A stretch of DNA of 64,000 nucleotides, taken from Taudactylus pleione. Its lineage: Eukaryota > Chordata > Amphibia > Anura > Myobatrachidae. The notes beneath the pieces are model-generated. The model was not told the origin of the DNA and searched no databases. It saw only the letters and a list, made by a program, of their open reading frames with translations. This document shows positions 21,449 through 33,996 of the stretch, piece by piece. Each line of letters begins with the position of its first letter. Position 1 is the stretch's first letter. A program made the position numbers and the translations under genes. The stretch spans positions 2,871,001 to 2,935,000 of the forward strand of contig JAUIMM010000885.1 of NCBI GenBank assembly GCA_031769625.1. The letters are read 5' to 3'.

Positions 21449-21813
21449 TAGAGATGTGCGCTGACCCCCGTGTTTTAGTTTTGGATCTGGATTCATCTTC
21501 ATGTTTTGGTTTTAATTTTGGTTTTGCGAAACCACCCTCAAGTGTTTTGGTTTTGAATTTCAATAACAATTTATAAAAAAAATAATGAAATTCTATATAA
21601 ATCGATAAAAATCGATAAAAAACAGCTAAAATGTCCAAATAAAAAACTTGAGTTCAGTTTTTAAATCCGATTTCCAAACTGGCTACAGATCCAAATCTGG
21701 AATCGGTTCGAACCGGGTCACAAAAGTGAATCCAAACCTTCACCCGGTTCTACTCAGAACCCCTAAATTCAGGTGTGTCTGTATTTCAGACGTCCGTAAG
21801 ACGCACATCTCTA
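21449..21813 (-). mobile_element. Short hAT MITE, second of a tandem pair
   Basis: It starts TAGAGATGTGCGCTGACCCC and ends AGACGCACATCTCTA. The same octamer GTTTAGAG precedes (21,441-21,448) and follows (21,814-21,821). Same family and orientation as its neighbour but with a different interior (365 bp), so it is not a simple duplication of it. Confidence 0.92.
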
Positions 21814-21821
21814 GTTTAGAG

Positions 21822-22262
21822 CTACTGTAGAGCAATGCTCAAACACTTTTATGGAGCAGAAATGGTTGTGCAGCCTTCAGTTGTGGGCTGGCTACTTGTG
21901 TGCGTGGCGGTATATAGCCAATGAAATACATCAAAACATTTTGGGCGGGATGCACCCATGTCAGAAATGCGGTCAAACTCCCTGAATATGCCGTTTGACT
22001 GCATTTTTCATATGCACCAATCCCTAGAATGTGATACATTCCGGAGCTTGGATGCGATGGATGGCGTTGCCCAATAGAAGCCTAGTCATGTCTCCCCCCT
22101 GGGAGAGATCCAATCAGATCTCTTCCAGCACCACCCCGCGGTGTGCATATCCTTCTGCGCATGAGCAGAAGTAAGTTAGAGGGACTTCTGGGCCATACAA
22201 CTGGAAGTCCCTCTCTCGAAAAGGACAGCTCTTACTGAGAGAGCTGTCCTTTGCATTTTTAT
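21822..22262. other. Unassigned sequence
   Basis: No gene recognised. Around 22,200-22,250 there is an inverted repeat GACAGCTCTTACTGAGAGAGCTGTC. Confidence 0.4.
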
Positions 22263-22550
22263 TAGGGATGTGCACTGACCCCCGTGTTTTAGTTTTGGAT
22301 CTGTATCTCCTTTAAGAATTTGGATCTGGATTTGGTTTCGCAAACCACCCTCAAGTGTTTTGGTTTTGGTTTTGGATCTAGATTTTAAAAACAGCTAAAA
22401 TCATGTAATTTATGCAATAAAAAACCCGAAATTCGGATTTAAAATCTGAATTCCGAACCGCATAAAGATCAGAACCGCGACTCGGATTTACCCGGATTCA
22501 TGAAATTCGGGTGGATTCGGAGTTCTGGAGAACTGAACCACACATCTATA
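22263..22550 (-). mobile_element. Short hAT MITE with perfect duplication
   Basis: It starts TAGGGATGTGCACTGACCCC and ends ACCACACATCTATA. ATTTTTAT flanks both sides (22,255-22,262 and 22,551-22,558). Same family and orientation as the pair at 21 kb; 288 bp. Confidence 0.92.
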
Positions 22551-22558
22551 ATTTTTAT

Positions 22559-23146
22559 TCATGCATACTGGCATAATTAACGCCGGAATGCATGTGAGGA
22601 GTGGTGGGATGTATTGCTTGCAAATTACGGTGCGTCTTGCATCCCGACATTTCTGTCAAAGTGGTGTAAACAGTCAAAAACAACTTAGCAGTCTGACTTG
22701 TAGTGTGTAGATTACAAATTGCCCATTGAAAAGACAGCACCAAAAAATGTGGAGGAGAGATACTGAATGAGTGTATGTCATTTGCAGCGTGATGAACACC
22801 TTGCTATGGTTTGTGTTGTGTGCACTTATTAAATGCATCGTTCACCCACTAATAGCCTAGGTGATTTATATAACCCATGTTGAGGTACCAGGAAAGCCAA
22901 GTGTGACACAAAGGTCTGACCCAAGGGCAGTCTAGTTGACTTGCAAGGTCAAATGAGCTAAACATTACCCCGGTATCCTCACAGCCATTTAATAATCAGT
23001 GTACAAAGAACTATCTACTGGGTATGCTGGAAGCCTGTTGTACAGCATGGCTGTGCCTGATGGAAAAGAGCCCAGTTTGATGCACCATGCGTCCCATTGC
23101 TCAGTATTTCTTTTCTGAATTAGCATCTGTTTTGCATTGCTAATGT
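22559..23146. other. Unassigned sequence
   Basis: No domain-bearing frame, terminal repeat or array recognised. Confidence 0.4.
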
Positions 23147-23154
23147 GATAAAAG

Positions 23155-25227
23155 CAGGGCCATAACTAGGGTAGTGCGACCAGTGCCATGGCACAGGGCA
23201 TCGCAGGGCAGGGGTGCTGTTTGGGCCTGTCAATTTTCCTGTTTATTATCATTCTCACTTGTAGCTTCCTCTTCTTTTATCCCCAGCATCTCCTGGCCTC
23301 CCCTATCTCTTCCCTGGCCCTTCCCCATGAGGCCATGGCCCTCTCTCAAGTACACTATATTATGTCCCTATTTATCCCCATCGTCTCCTGGCCTCTCCTA
23401 TCTCTTCCCTGGCCCTTCCCCATGAGGCCATGGCCCTCTCTCAGGTGCACTATATTATGTCCCTATTTATCCCCAGCATCTCCTGGCCTCCCCTATCTCT
23501 TCCCTGGCCCTTCCCCATGAGGCCATGGCCCTCTCTCAGGTGCACTATATTATGTCCTTTTTATCCCCAGCATCTCCTGGCCTCCCCTATCTCTTCCCTG
23601 GCCCTTCCCCATGAGGCCATGGCCCTCTCTCGGGTGCACTGTATAATGTCCCTATTTATCCCCAGCACCTCCTGGCCTCTCCTATCTCTTCCCTGGCCCT
23701 TCCCCATGAGGCCATGGCCCTCTCTCAGGTGCAGTATATTATGTCCCTATTTATCCCCAGCACCTCCTGGCCTCTCCTATCTCTTCCCTGGCCCTTCCCC
23801 ATGAGGCCATGGCCCTCTCTCATGGTGCAGTATATTATGTCCCTATTTATCCCCAGCATCTCCTGGCCTCCCCTATCTCTTCCCTGGCCCTTCCCCATGA
23901 GGCCATGGCCCTCTCTCAGGTGCACTATATTATGTCCCTATTTATCCCCAGCATCTCCTGGCCTCTCCTATCTCTTCCCTGGCCCTTCCCCATGAGGCCA
24001 TGGCCCTCTCTCAGGTGCACTATATTATGTCCCTATTTATCCCCAGCATCTCCTGGCCTCCCCTATCTCTTCCCTGGCCCTTCCCCATGAGGCCATGGCC
24101 CTCTCTCAGGTGCACTATATTATGTCCTTTTTATCCCCAGCATCTCCTGGCCTCCCCTATCTCTTCCCTGGCCCTTCCCCATGAGGCCATGGCCCTCTCT
24201 CGGGTGCACTGTATAATGTCCCTATTTATCCCCAGCACCTCCTGGCCTCTCCTATCTCTTCCCTGGCCCTTCCCCATGAGGCCATGGCCCTCTCTCAGGT
24301 GCAGTATATTATGTCCCTATTTATCCCCAGCACCTCCTGGCCTCTCCTATCTCTTCCCTGGCCCTTCCCCATGAGGCCATGGCCCTCTCTCATGGTGCAG
24401 TATATTATGTCCCTATTTATCCCCAGCATCTCCTGGCCTCCCCTATCTCTTCCCTGGCCCTTCCCCATGAGGCCATGGCCCTCTCTCAGGTGCACTATAT
24501 TATGTCCCTATTTATCCCCAGCATCTCCTGGCCTCTCCTATCTCTTCCCTGGCCCTTCCCCATGAGGCCATGGCCCTCTCTCAGGTGCACTATATTATGT
24601 CCCTATTTATCCCCAGCATCTCCTGGCCTCTCCTATCTCTTCCCTGGCCCTTCCCCATGAGGCCATGGCCCTCTCTCAGGTGCACTATATTATGTCCCTA
24701 TTTATCCCCAGCATCTCCTGACCTCCCCTATCTCTTCCCTGGCCCTTCCCCATGAGGCCATGGCCCTCTCTCAGGTGCACTATATTATGTCCCTATTTAT
24801 CCCCAGCATCTCCTGGCCTCCCCTATCTCTTCCATGGCCCTTCCCCATGAGGCCATGGCCCTCTCTCAGGTGCACTATATTATGTCCCTATTTATCCCCA
24901 GCATCTCCTGGCCTCCCCTATCTCTTCCCTGGCCCTTCCCCATGAGGCCATGGCCCTCTCTCAGGTGCACTATATTATGTCCCTATTTATCCCCAGCATC
25001 TCCTGGCCTCCCCTATCTCTTCCCTGGCCCTTCCCCATGAGGCCATGGCCCTCTCTCAGGTGCACTATATTATGTCCCTATTTATCCCCAGCATCTCCTG
25101 GCCTCCCCTATCTCTTCCCTGGCCCTTCCCCATGAGGCCATGGCCCTTTTTCAGGTGCACTATCTTATGTCCCTATTTACAAAATGGCGGGGGGCACAGG
25201 GCACCAAAAAACCCAGTTATGGATCTG
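23155..25227. mobile_element. hAT element largely replaced by a 95 bp satellite
   Basis: Terminal inverted repeats CAGGGCCATAACTAGGGT (left) and CAGATCCATAACTGGGT (right, read inward) are flanked by the perfect octamer GATAAAAG at 23,147-23,154 and 25,228-25,235, the hAT signature. Sub-terminal GCACAGGGC also occurs at both ends, here as a matched inverted pair. Almost all of the 2,073 bp between is a tandem array. A second, truncated copy of this family begins at 58,853. Confidence 0.88.
23282..25165. repeat. 95 bp satellite, about 20 copies, with a 570 bp higher-order unit
   Basis: The unit begins GGCCATGGCCCTCTCTCAGG and contains TATTATGTCCCTATTTATCC and CTATCTCTTCCCTGGCCC. Distinct variants (GTCCTTTTTATCC, CGGGTGCACTGTATAATG, CATGGTGCAG) recur in the same order 570 bp apart, so 23,430-23,999 and 24,000-24,569 form two successive six-unit higher-order repeats. 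Because 95 is not a multiple of three, frames rotate between units and close every three units, giving many similar short open frames that are not genes. Confidence 0.95.
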
Positions 25228-25235
25228 GATAAAAG

Positions 25236-25947
25236 CATAATATAAGCATATCCTGTACAACACTAGTGCATTGACGTGCTATACCAGTGCAACAATGACG
25301 CTAATCTGAGAAGTAAGGCATTATGACACAGCGTTCTAACACACAACATTGTGCAAACTTACACCACCATGATTGTGAGAAAAGTACACATTCTAAGCCC
25401 TTAGTACACTACAATCCTGTCTGTGTGCAGTAGCAATGCTAATTAACAAACAATATCCAAAAAGGACTTTAAAGTGCAAAAGTCTGAGACTAGCTGTGGT
25501 GCCTGATGTAGGTCGCGTCCCGCGTCGCCTATTATGTAAAGCAAAGACACCAGGTGACACATCTGTAAGCAGAGGATGCCACCTGGCTGCTCTAGTTGTG
25601 TGGCCTCAGGCAAATTAACAAAATAAAGAGGAAGTGAACAAATATTTTCTTCAATGCAGATGTAGAAATAACTCAATGCAAGTACAGATGGAGCACGAAG
25701 GCGAATCCACCACATTGCGACAATCATACCATCTGTGCTTATCCCCGCGCAAATCAGATTGGTCTGCTGCACTTTGTGGGTCAAACTAATGTGTCACTTG
25801 CTGGAACATGCAGCATGTGTGTGTGTGACTAAGCATTCCTTAATATTATTCACTTGAATCTGACCATGTTTATTTTTTATGGATTTATCATAAAAGGAAT
25901 GATGTTAAGACAAGTAAAATAGTAAATAATGACAGTACGCAGTGTGT

Positions 25948-25980
<33 letters not shown>

Positions 25981-28900
25981 AGAACAGGTATGGGTGGGCA
26001 GGTACCATCTCTTGGGGTAGACAGTAGTGAACAGCAGCCTAGAAATCACACAAGTCAAGGTTTTGGGTACAACTGACACCTTGTCTGTCTGGAACTAACT
26101 AAACATAAATTTTTCCTGCAGCTCCATAGCTGTGGGTCCCGGCACCCAGTTCAGACCTCCAAGGCCGCCATCAAGGGGGGACTGCCAGGACTGGAGTCCG
26201 GAGCCCGGACCCTGGCTGAATGGGGGAGGGCCCGCCTGCTCCTACCATCACTTTAAAGCCTGCATCCTGCACTACCCCTTGAATAGAATAAAGTGGGCCT
26301 GGCTGCTGCTACTGCCTGCCGCCAGCCCAGTCCCCATTAAATAAATGGAGGAGGCAGTCATGGCCCTCCACCAACCTACAGGACACCCCCTGCCGGCCCC
26401 GTGTTAAATATTTTTGGCATTCGGCGCACCGTGCCACTGGTGGTGGAGGTCAGAGGAGCCACGGCGCGTGAGGAGCAGTGTCTGCCAGCCGGGGAAGAAG
26501 CAGAGAAGAAGCCAGAGGGAAGAACTCAGGAATAAGGTAAGTGGGAAAAAGCTGTACACAGCGGGCAGGGCAGATGGCAAAGCATTGGATTTCATAACTA
26601 GGGGGCGGTGAAGACGGGGAAAAAAGAGCTGAAATGGGTCCAATAGATGGATCCCGCCCCTCATTCTCCAGCTATAATCCCAGGAACCCTTAAGGCGCAC
26701 ATCCACTAGACGATAAATTGGACGATTTGAACGATAATGATATCGATAACATTATCATTCATCGTCCGAAATATGGTTCAGTGTTTATGCCGTCAACGAC
26801 CAGCGATGCGCACTCCCGCTGGTCACTGACGACATCTTTCATCGCCTGTACTTGCAGGGCAACCTGACAATATCGTCAGCTTCTGAAAGTACGGGGATGG
26901 GGGAGGGTGACACCACTGACCGATATTGGTAAGGACATTGAGACTGGAACTGCAGGGGAAACACTAGATGATATCACTCATGGAGCATAACACTTTTAGA
27001 AGGCTGAAGCACAAATACGGTATCTGATCTGCATCCTTAAAGAAAAACAAAGAACAATTAAGACAAATTTACAAAAAGTGCATTACTAAAGTCAAATATT
27101 ATTATAATAAAATCACACTAAACTAATTTTCAAAAATAGAATTTTCTTACTAAATGAAGCAGACATATTCCCATTATTCTGAATTGTTTTACCAAAATAT
27201 CAAATTCTTAAAATAAAGTGTAATTATGCCAAGGGGGAAAATAATATTAAAATTACTGTACATCAGTAATTGGTGGAGATTCTCTGCTTAATAACTCAGC
27301 AATTTCTGGTTATGTTGCTCATTCCTGACACTTTTCTGCCAAAGGTGAGAATGGAATTTCTTTTTTTATTTTATTTAAAAACTCAAACAAACATTTTTTT
27401 CTTGCACATTTCCATGAAGTCTTGGGCCCATAACTTGGTACATTTTTCAGATAGCAAATTAGCTCTGGTTACATATTCCAACAGAGAAAAGGGCACAGTG
27501 GTACCACGGGTTATTATTTTTATAAGCGAGCAATTGTGACTTATATTTAAAGCATTCGCAGTAGCCTTGGAGCTGGTATGAGCAAATGACAGATGACAGC
27601 CCAGTCTAACAGATGATAAAGTGTCTTGCTAAAAATATTACCAGCGAGAGTGGTCTGCGCAAATTAATCCCAATTAGCAATTAATTATAACATTTGCATG
27701 TAAATGTTTTCTAGGTAGCAAATATTGTTTTGCAGCAGATTAAAAAGCAGAACATGGGCCAATATGTGAGAAAACAACCTCTAACTTTAGGACAGCAGGG
27801 GGTGAGAATTCGAGAAATTCAATAAGTGAACCAAAAAAAATTGTCTCATTTCCGACAATTTGTGTTTTGTAATAAAGTTTTTTTTACAGATCACATAAGG
27901 AAACACAAATCTGCACCATCTTATCAAGAGCAAAAGGAAGGCCAAGTGAGGATGAAAAGATGGGGGTGAGCTTAAATAAAGAAAGAGAAACGCGTTAGCC
28001 CAGAAACCAATATTAGTAATGAATGTTTTTCAAATGGCTGAGCAGCTGCCATCTGTAGCCAACATTATTACAAAATGTTTGGTAAGGCTTGGAAATTGAT
28101 AATACTGAAAATAGATTTTTTTCAAAGCCTATTTGGGAAAAAAAATATTTGAAAAATGCAAAATAAAAAAAATTACGTAGAGAAAGCAACAAGTAAAAAA
28201 ACTACCTGACATCTAATAGCTAGAATAAAATAAAAATTTTTGGAAATTAAGGTATATTTTTTTACCTAATAGCACTAAGCTATTAGTGCTCACTCTATTG
28301 TTGCAGGCATATGTAAATAACTTAACTGGTGGTTTACGCACATTGGTGATAGTTCCTGGTTATTCCTTTGTCTACGTTTTGGTGATGACCTCTATTAGCA
28401 GTTTTAGACGTCTCATCACCTCTCATCGGTTATTATTCATTATAGTTTGAAGGCTTGAAGGGTGAGAATTCTGGGGGTACATCTGTGGGACTTTTTGTAT
28501 CTGAAAAATGTGATTTATTCATGGGTGCTCTGGTGGTAGCAGTCATGTTTGAAAGAGGAAGGTTCTACTACACAGACTCCGGTTTACCTGTCCTCCAGGA
28601 AGTCTTCATGCCCTGTTCCAAAATGGCCTCAGAAGTCACTACTGAGCATGTACAGGGGGCATCTCGTCTTTGCTGTGTAGAATGACATGGTGAAAGACAG
28701 AAGTCTTCTACGTAGCTCCTATGAGAGACCTGATTAATAGTACCGATATTTAAAGCTGTTCCAGCATCCTGCACCGCTACCCATTTGCAGCATGCACTCA
28801 CCAGCTGGTGAACTGTATGAAACCCTGCTTCAGTCATGCTCCACTTCATCATCTGTGTGCAAGTAACAGTGAGTACGGCTATGCCTGCTATCTCTCAATA

Positions 28901-29811
28901 AACCAACATCACTGGTTAAGTAACTGGGTTGTTCATGTCATCCACTGGTGTGTGCTTACATAACTCTACAATATCAACACCTGCACACACATCATTTCCC
29001 AACAGTAATCTTTAGACATCCTACAGTATATGTGCCCCCTGACTGTCATGATTTTTTTACAACATAGATGAGGTTTGATTGTAAGGTTACACACTATGTC
29101 AGTCCACCCCTCACCCCTCACCCAGTGCACATATCACCATGATGTCAGGTGCAATACACAGCACAGCTGGGAGCAGGAAGCTGGAAAATGGGTGTATCCT
29201 ATAGTCTCTCTAGGGGTCTCTATAGACAGTCAGTTTCCTCTCAAGGGTTGCACTGCTTGTCTATATATTGTGCACTTAGTTAATGAGCCTCAGTAGTTGC
29301 AACAGAGACATTTGTAGTGAATTAAGTTTCAGTAACAAAACTCCATGCCGTCAACATCCCATAATGCTTTGCAATTCAGTCATAAACAACAGTGGTACTA
29401 CTCTTAGTAATGAAATTCAGAGATGACCCAAATATCTATTAGAAGGAAATCCCAACAGGATTATATAAAACAAGATACATAACATGAAAGTAAAAACATT
29501 GACTATTTATACAAATAAAAAGCTATTACCTAAGGCTACAATATCCTCTGTTCCTTCAGTGGCTGTATTGCAGTAGCAAACTCTTTTAACAGTAACATTA
29601 TCCTATTGAAAATGCATGATAGAATTGCATTGGGATATATACGACAATTGCAAAAGATCCTTAAATCTTTTCAAAGAATAGAGCTTAGAAAAATAGTATA
29701 TATACTGCAGTGTCCAAGATACATAAACAGCTAAACCTGCCTATTACAGATACAGGACCAGATGACTCTTATAGCTTCAAATATGTTTTGTTCCACTTTA
29801 AAATATTAAGT
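25236..29811. other. Long mostly unassigned stretch
   Basis: No gene recognised in 4.6 kb. Visible details: a (TA)n tract at about 25,951-25,980; GC-rich sequence at 26,120-26,690; and an ATCGTT/AACGATAATG-rich fragment at about 26,705-26,850 resembling family F (17,105). From about 27,000 to 29,700 it is AT-rich with no repeat structure that I recognise, and is a candidate for single-copy intergenic or intronic DNA. Confidence 0.5.
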
Positions 29812-30070
29812 CATACTTGCGGACTTTTTAAATCTCCTCTCCGGGAGAAGCCCAGGGAGGATACATGTTTTGCTACTTCGGGGGAGGGGGGGGGGCAGAG
29901 CCGGGCTCCTATGTCATTAGGCCCCGCCCTGTCACAGCAAACGACCATGATTCGCAGGACCAAGAGGAGGGGATGAGGCTAACTGATGCATTTTCACATC
30001 ATTTAGCTCCGCCCCTCCATATGGAGCCCGACGAAGGCTCCCGCAACTTCTATAAGAGTAGGTAATTATG
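29812..30070. mobile_element. hAT-like MITE (CATACTTGC ends), degraded copy
   Basis: Starts CATACTTGCGGACTTTTTAA and ends GTAGGTAATTATG, the inverted terminus in decayed form. Interior has CTCTCCGGGAGAAGCCC and GCCCCGCCCT blocks shared in style with the copies at 32,690 and 33,997. Flanking octamers agree only in the last six bases (TTAAGT). Confidence 0.6.
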
Positions 30071-31104
30071 CTTTAAGTGGACCCGTAGTTAACAGTAGAT
30101 GCAACTGTTTTGTAGGATAAAGCCAATGTTCGTAAGAAGGAAGAACAACATTGACCAGGAGCTGATGACACCGCTGAGGTACAGAGTAAGGCACTTTGTT
30201 AAAGAACGAAAATTAAAGAATATTATTTTTGTGCCACATGTGTAGTTATTTTTTCATGTCAAATAATGTTTTAGGGTTTTATTTATTGCAAACAATAAAA
30301 ATTAAAATAAATGCACAAAAACAGAAATTAAACAAAACTGTTTGTCAAGCTGAAACCTGTTATCTAGAAAAATATGAATTACATGTTGCAGATTTCTAGG
30401 ACTCTTACAAAACTAGAATGCATTTGATTCTTGAACAAGGGTAGTCATATAAACTTGCAATAAACAAGTTGGATTTACTGTGTAGATGTATGTTGTACAG
30501 TATGTGGATGGCGGAAGTTGCCTCATTGCATTACCATCCACTAGTTATACAGGAAGTGCCTCTATAGCCTTTGTTCAGCATGAATGCAGTGAGTGAAGAC
30601 ACACTTCTCCAGAGTCCTATGGGGATTTGCACACAGGCCACTTTCCATGCTGTCTGACCCTCATTTTATATTGAAGTCCAGTTGATCTCACACCAGTTTA
30701 GATACTCAGATTGGCTACAATGGGACCTAAAGTATATATATTCCCAATTCAGACTTACCTACAAGTACAGTGTGTAATGAGCTTTGAAGAATTAGAACAA
30801 TACATACTTTAACCCTAGTTAAAAAAACACATATCTATACTTCTGTATGATTCACCAGCAGTTATTCACCACTATGGACATCAAGAGTATTGGACCCAAG
30901 GTTTGAACAGGTAATGTGCTTTGACTGTCGCTTCTATCTCCTGTGCCTTCTCTATGGTAACCTCATCAATTTAAAAAGATAGTGGCCAAGGATAAGACAG
31001 TTATGGCCAATTGTAATAGGGTGAGAATTTAGAAAACATGAGAGTTTAGCAGTAATCTCTCACATTGGTCGAGTTGTATCTTCAAAATGGAAAACATCTT
31101 CTGG
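30071..31104. other. Unassigned AT-rich sequence
   Basis: No gene or element recognised. Confidence 0.5.
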
Positions 31105-31619
31105 ATATAGAAACTGTTGCAATTCCTACACCGTTCACCTGATTTGGATGTAATTACCCTCAAATTAAATCTGAAAGTCTGCAGTTAAAGCACATCTTGT
31201 TTGTTTCATTTCAAAGCCATTGTGGTGGTGAATAGAGGCCAAAATATGAAAGTTCTGTCAATGTCCCAATATTTGTGCACCTGACTGTAAATTGTAAACC
31301 AAGGCTTTTGCCGACTTGTTTGATAAAACGCCACTGATGAGTTTCTCCCCATAATGATTTCAAAATGGTCTGATCATAGCTTAATTACATTGCTACCATC
31401 AAACTACAATTATATCATTTGTGCATACAGTACTTGGTTGTCTTCTCTCCTGGAATTTCCTACAGACTCCCAAATTTGGGGTTCTCCTGATCTCCCAGGA
31501 GTGTAGACAACCTTCCCATATCCCAGCTGTTTCTCCAGTGAAATGGGCCAGATGGGAGAATGATGATGTAATGCGCTGTGAATCACTACATCATGGCACT
31601 GCCACCCATGATATAATGT
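31105..31619. repeat. 515 bp duplicated segment, copy 1, containing a Tc1-like tail
   Basis: This segment recurs at 37,456-37,970 at equal length with only a few differences that I can see. Its first ~185 bases (GAAACTGTTGCAATTCCTAC ... TTCATTTCAAAGCCATTGTG ... CAATATTTGTGCACCTGACT GTA) have the form of the 3' terminus of a Tc1-like transposon, whose inverted end usually reads TACAGTCAGG. The remaining ~330 bases are unassigned. No transposase coding sequence is present in either copy. Confidence 0.8.
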
Positions 31620-31799
31620 GAGTTTAAATCCTGAGAGTTTTTAAGTCTGAAAAACATGCGAGTTTGAATGTTCTCGGACTCTATTACATTGGCCGTATTT
31701 AAAAAGTGTGAGAGTTTACTGATAAACTCTCACATGCAAAATGTTTAATGTCCTGTGTGAGACACAGTTGTGAGCCTGTCCATAAAACACAGGTATTAA

Positions 31800-32350
31800 T
31801 CAACAAAACACCACCTTGCTCAAGAGCTTCAGTTCTTAATCTTCCTTTATATAAATGGATTGTACGAAATGATCATGGTTACAGGAGTTTCTTTGGGCTG
31901 CACCCACTCTGTGGAATGTCTGCCCTCATACAAAGACTTTCTTGTGGCCTCAATACCTTCAAGAATTCTCTAAAACCTCATTGATTATCACATTTCTGAA
32001 CTACCTATGTAAAGTCTTATAAATTGTTATTCTACCCCATTACCTCCCCTGTACACAGTTCACACAAAACTTACATGTGTTCTCTTTCTACGCTCACACA
32101 AACAGCTGACCCCAGACCAACACACTGTATTATAAAGTCCACCAAGAACCTCTGCAATATGACTGGACCATATGCAATATGTGCCACTTACTGTATGCTC
32201 ATATATCATATCCCTGTTGCCTTATAGAATGTAAGCTTGCGAGCAGGGCCCTCTTATTACTTTGTCTGCTATTACTCAGTTTTGTTCCTAATTATAAAGC
32301 ACAACAGAATATGCTTGCTCCGTATAAGTAAATGGTTATAAAGAAATAAT
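31800..32350 (+). mobile_element. CR1/L2-like LINE 3' end
   Basis: Allowing frameshifts, 31,860-31,983 encodes the last part of a non-LTR reverse-transcriptase ORF2 with an AAPTLWN-type motif followed by FKNSLKPH, the usual C-terminal pattern of the CR1/L2 group. The 3' untranslated part has TGTAAGCTTGCGAGCAGGGC and ends in an ATAA-rich tail near 32,345. It is a 5'-truncated, decayed insertion. Confidence 0.65.
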
Positions 32351-32689
32351 AAAATAATTGACTTTCCTATCTACTAACTGACAGACTGAGAAGCATTTAA
32401 TGCAGCATTTAGCTTCCTTTGGGGACCTAACAAATAGATTAATATTATGCAGTTTCCATTGAAGACCAGTGGGTGCACAGTAGCTTAGAAGCTGCTTTGA
32501 TACAATTTGAGAGTTACAGAAAGTGAATTATATAATTTGCAAAGCAGTCTGCTCCATCTGCAAATGTGTTCTGCCGTATCTTGTGTTGAAGCTTCAGAAT
32601 CCAGCTATACATTATATGACGACAAGCAAATCATTAAAGTCTGCAAATCTGGCCGACATGGGACCCCGGGGAGGTACAGTACTGTAAGT
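32351..32689. other. Unassigned sequence
   Basis: Nothing recognised. Confidence 0.4.
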
Positions 32690-32970
32690 CTTACTTACTG
32701 ACTTTTTGCTGCACCTTCCCGTGTGAGGACCTGCTGCTTTCATCTTTGGGGGCGGAGCCTGACTATAGCCATCATTAGACCCACCCCCTTTACAGGAAAA
32801 CCCCGCCCCCTACTTACGGCCCCGCAAATTGCTTGGAAAATCTCCCCATTCCGCCCACTTCACTAGGAAGTGGGCGGGATGCCGGAGATTTGCCTACTCT
32901 TTCGGGAGTGCGGGGGATTCCCCCAAAAATCGTGAGCCTCTCACGACTCCTGGGAGACTAGGCAAGTATG
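32690..32970. mobile_element. hAT-like MITE (CATACTTGC ends), copy 2
   Basis: Left end CTTACTTACTGACTTTTTGC and right end GGGAGACTAGGCAAGTATG; the flanking octamers CTGTAAGT and AGGTAAGT share six bases. The interior has an inverted pair CCGCCCACTTCACTAGGAAG TGGGCGG. Same family as 33,997-34,392. Confidence 0.6.
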
Positions 32971-33996
32971 AGGTAAGTATACTAATTATATGGGTGCAGG
33001 GTATGCAGTGTGGGTCTCTGAGACCCAGGGGGCACCCTGCACCTATTGTAGATTTGCCAGTGTGAGGAAGACAGTTTATTAGATGCAGAAACACTGACAT
33101 GCAGAATAGACAAGCGGAATACAGATGTGTCCTCATACAACATAGGCAAACGCAGGGGGGTTTCCGTCTGCCTGGAAACCCCCCTCTCCAGCACACACAT
33201 GAGTACAGTGGAAATAGTAATATAATAGAATTTTACTAGTGTTGAATGTTCTTCTCAATATCACAAATGAAATAATTAGCACCACCTGTGGATCTTTAAT
33301 ATGTATCAGCCAGTAATAAATAACCTGTGCACCAACTAGGAGATCTGGAAAACATGCACTATTAGGGATGCACTGCTATAGAGCCCAATATGTACATTTA
33401 TGTCCAGGGCAGTGCTAGGTTCTTCTACTGCTCCTCCAGGCTCCCGACTTGCTCCAATGGTTTGGAATGGTGGCCACATCTAAAATAAAAACATTCAGCT
33501 CAGGAAGGATGGCCCTACTGCCGCATATAATGGCTTACTGTGATCGCTGGTCCTGTGTATACTGGAATTATGATACACAATACACTTTGTATGACGCATA
33601 TTAAAGGTAGTTAAGTACTAATTCTGCACTCTTCATGGACTGACCACACTCGCTCTAAAATCAAGCATTTGGAAACCCCCCTCTAGAAATCCTGCGTTTG
33701 CCACTGTACAATATACGCCATATGGTGTGAGACACCTGATGCAATTCTTTTTATTTAAATCATGAGTCTTAGAAGCATCACAGATGCAGCGAAACACCAC
33801 TCACAGTGTACTACAGACCCTAGGCTGCAACTTTAACAGCACAGGAATTAGTCGTAAACACGTACACAGTCGCAGATGAAGCACAACAGAACTTGGCGTG
33901 AGAAAAAGCCGCGACCGTTACATCGTAGCACTTCTTATGCAGATTCAGTCGCACACAGATGTACAAATGTCGCACATCACATTAATCAGTGCAATG
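32971..33996. other. Spacer with a family X fragment
   Basis: Around 32,990-33,055 GGGTGCAGGGTATGCAGTG and GGCACCCTGCACC match the right part of family X (41,340-41,430). A GGAAACCCCCCTCTC/ GGGGGGTTTCC inverted pair lies near 33,155-33,187. The rest is unassigned. Confidence 0.45.

Noticed and set aside
23174..25245. Series of 61-124 codon frames rich in Pro, Ser and Leu
   Set aside because: These are phases of the 95 bp satellite; frames close every three units because the unit length is not a multiple of three.
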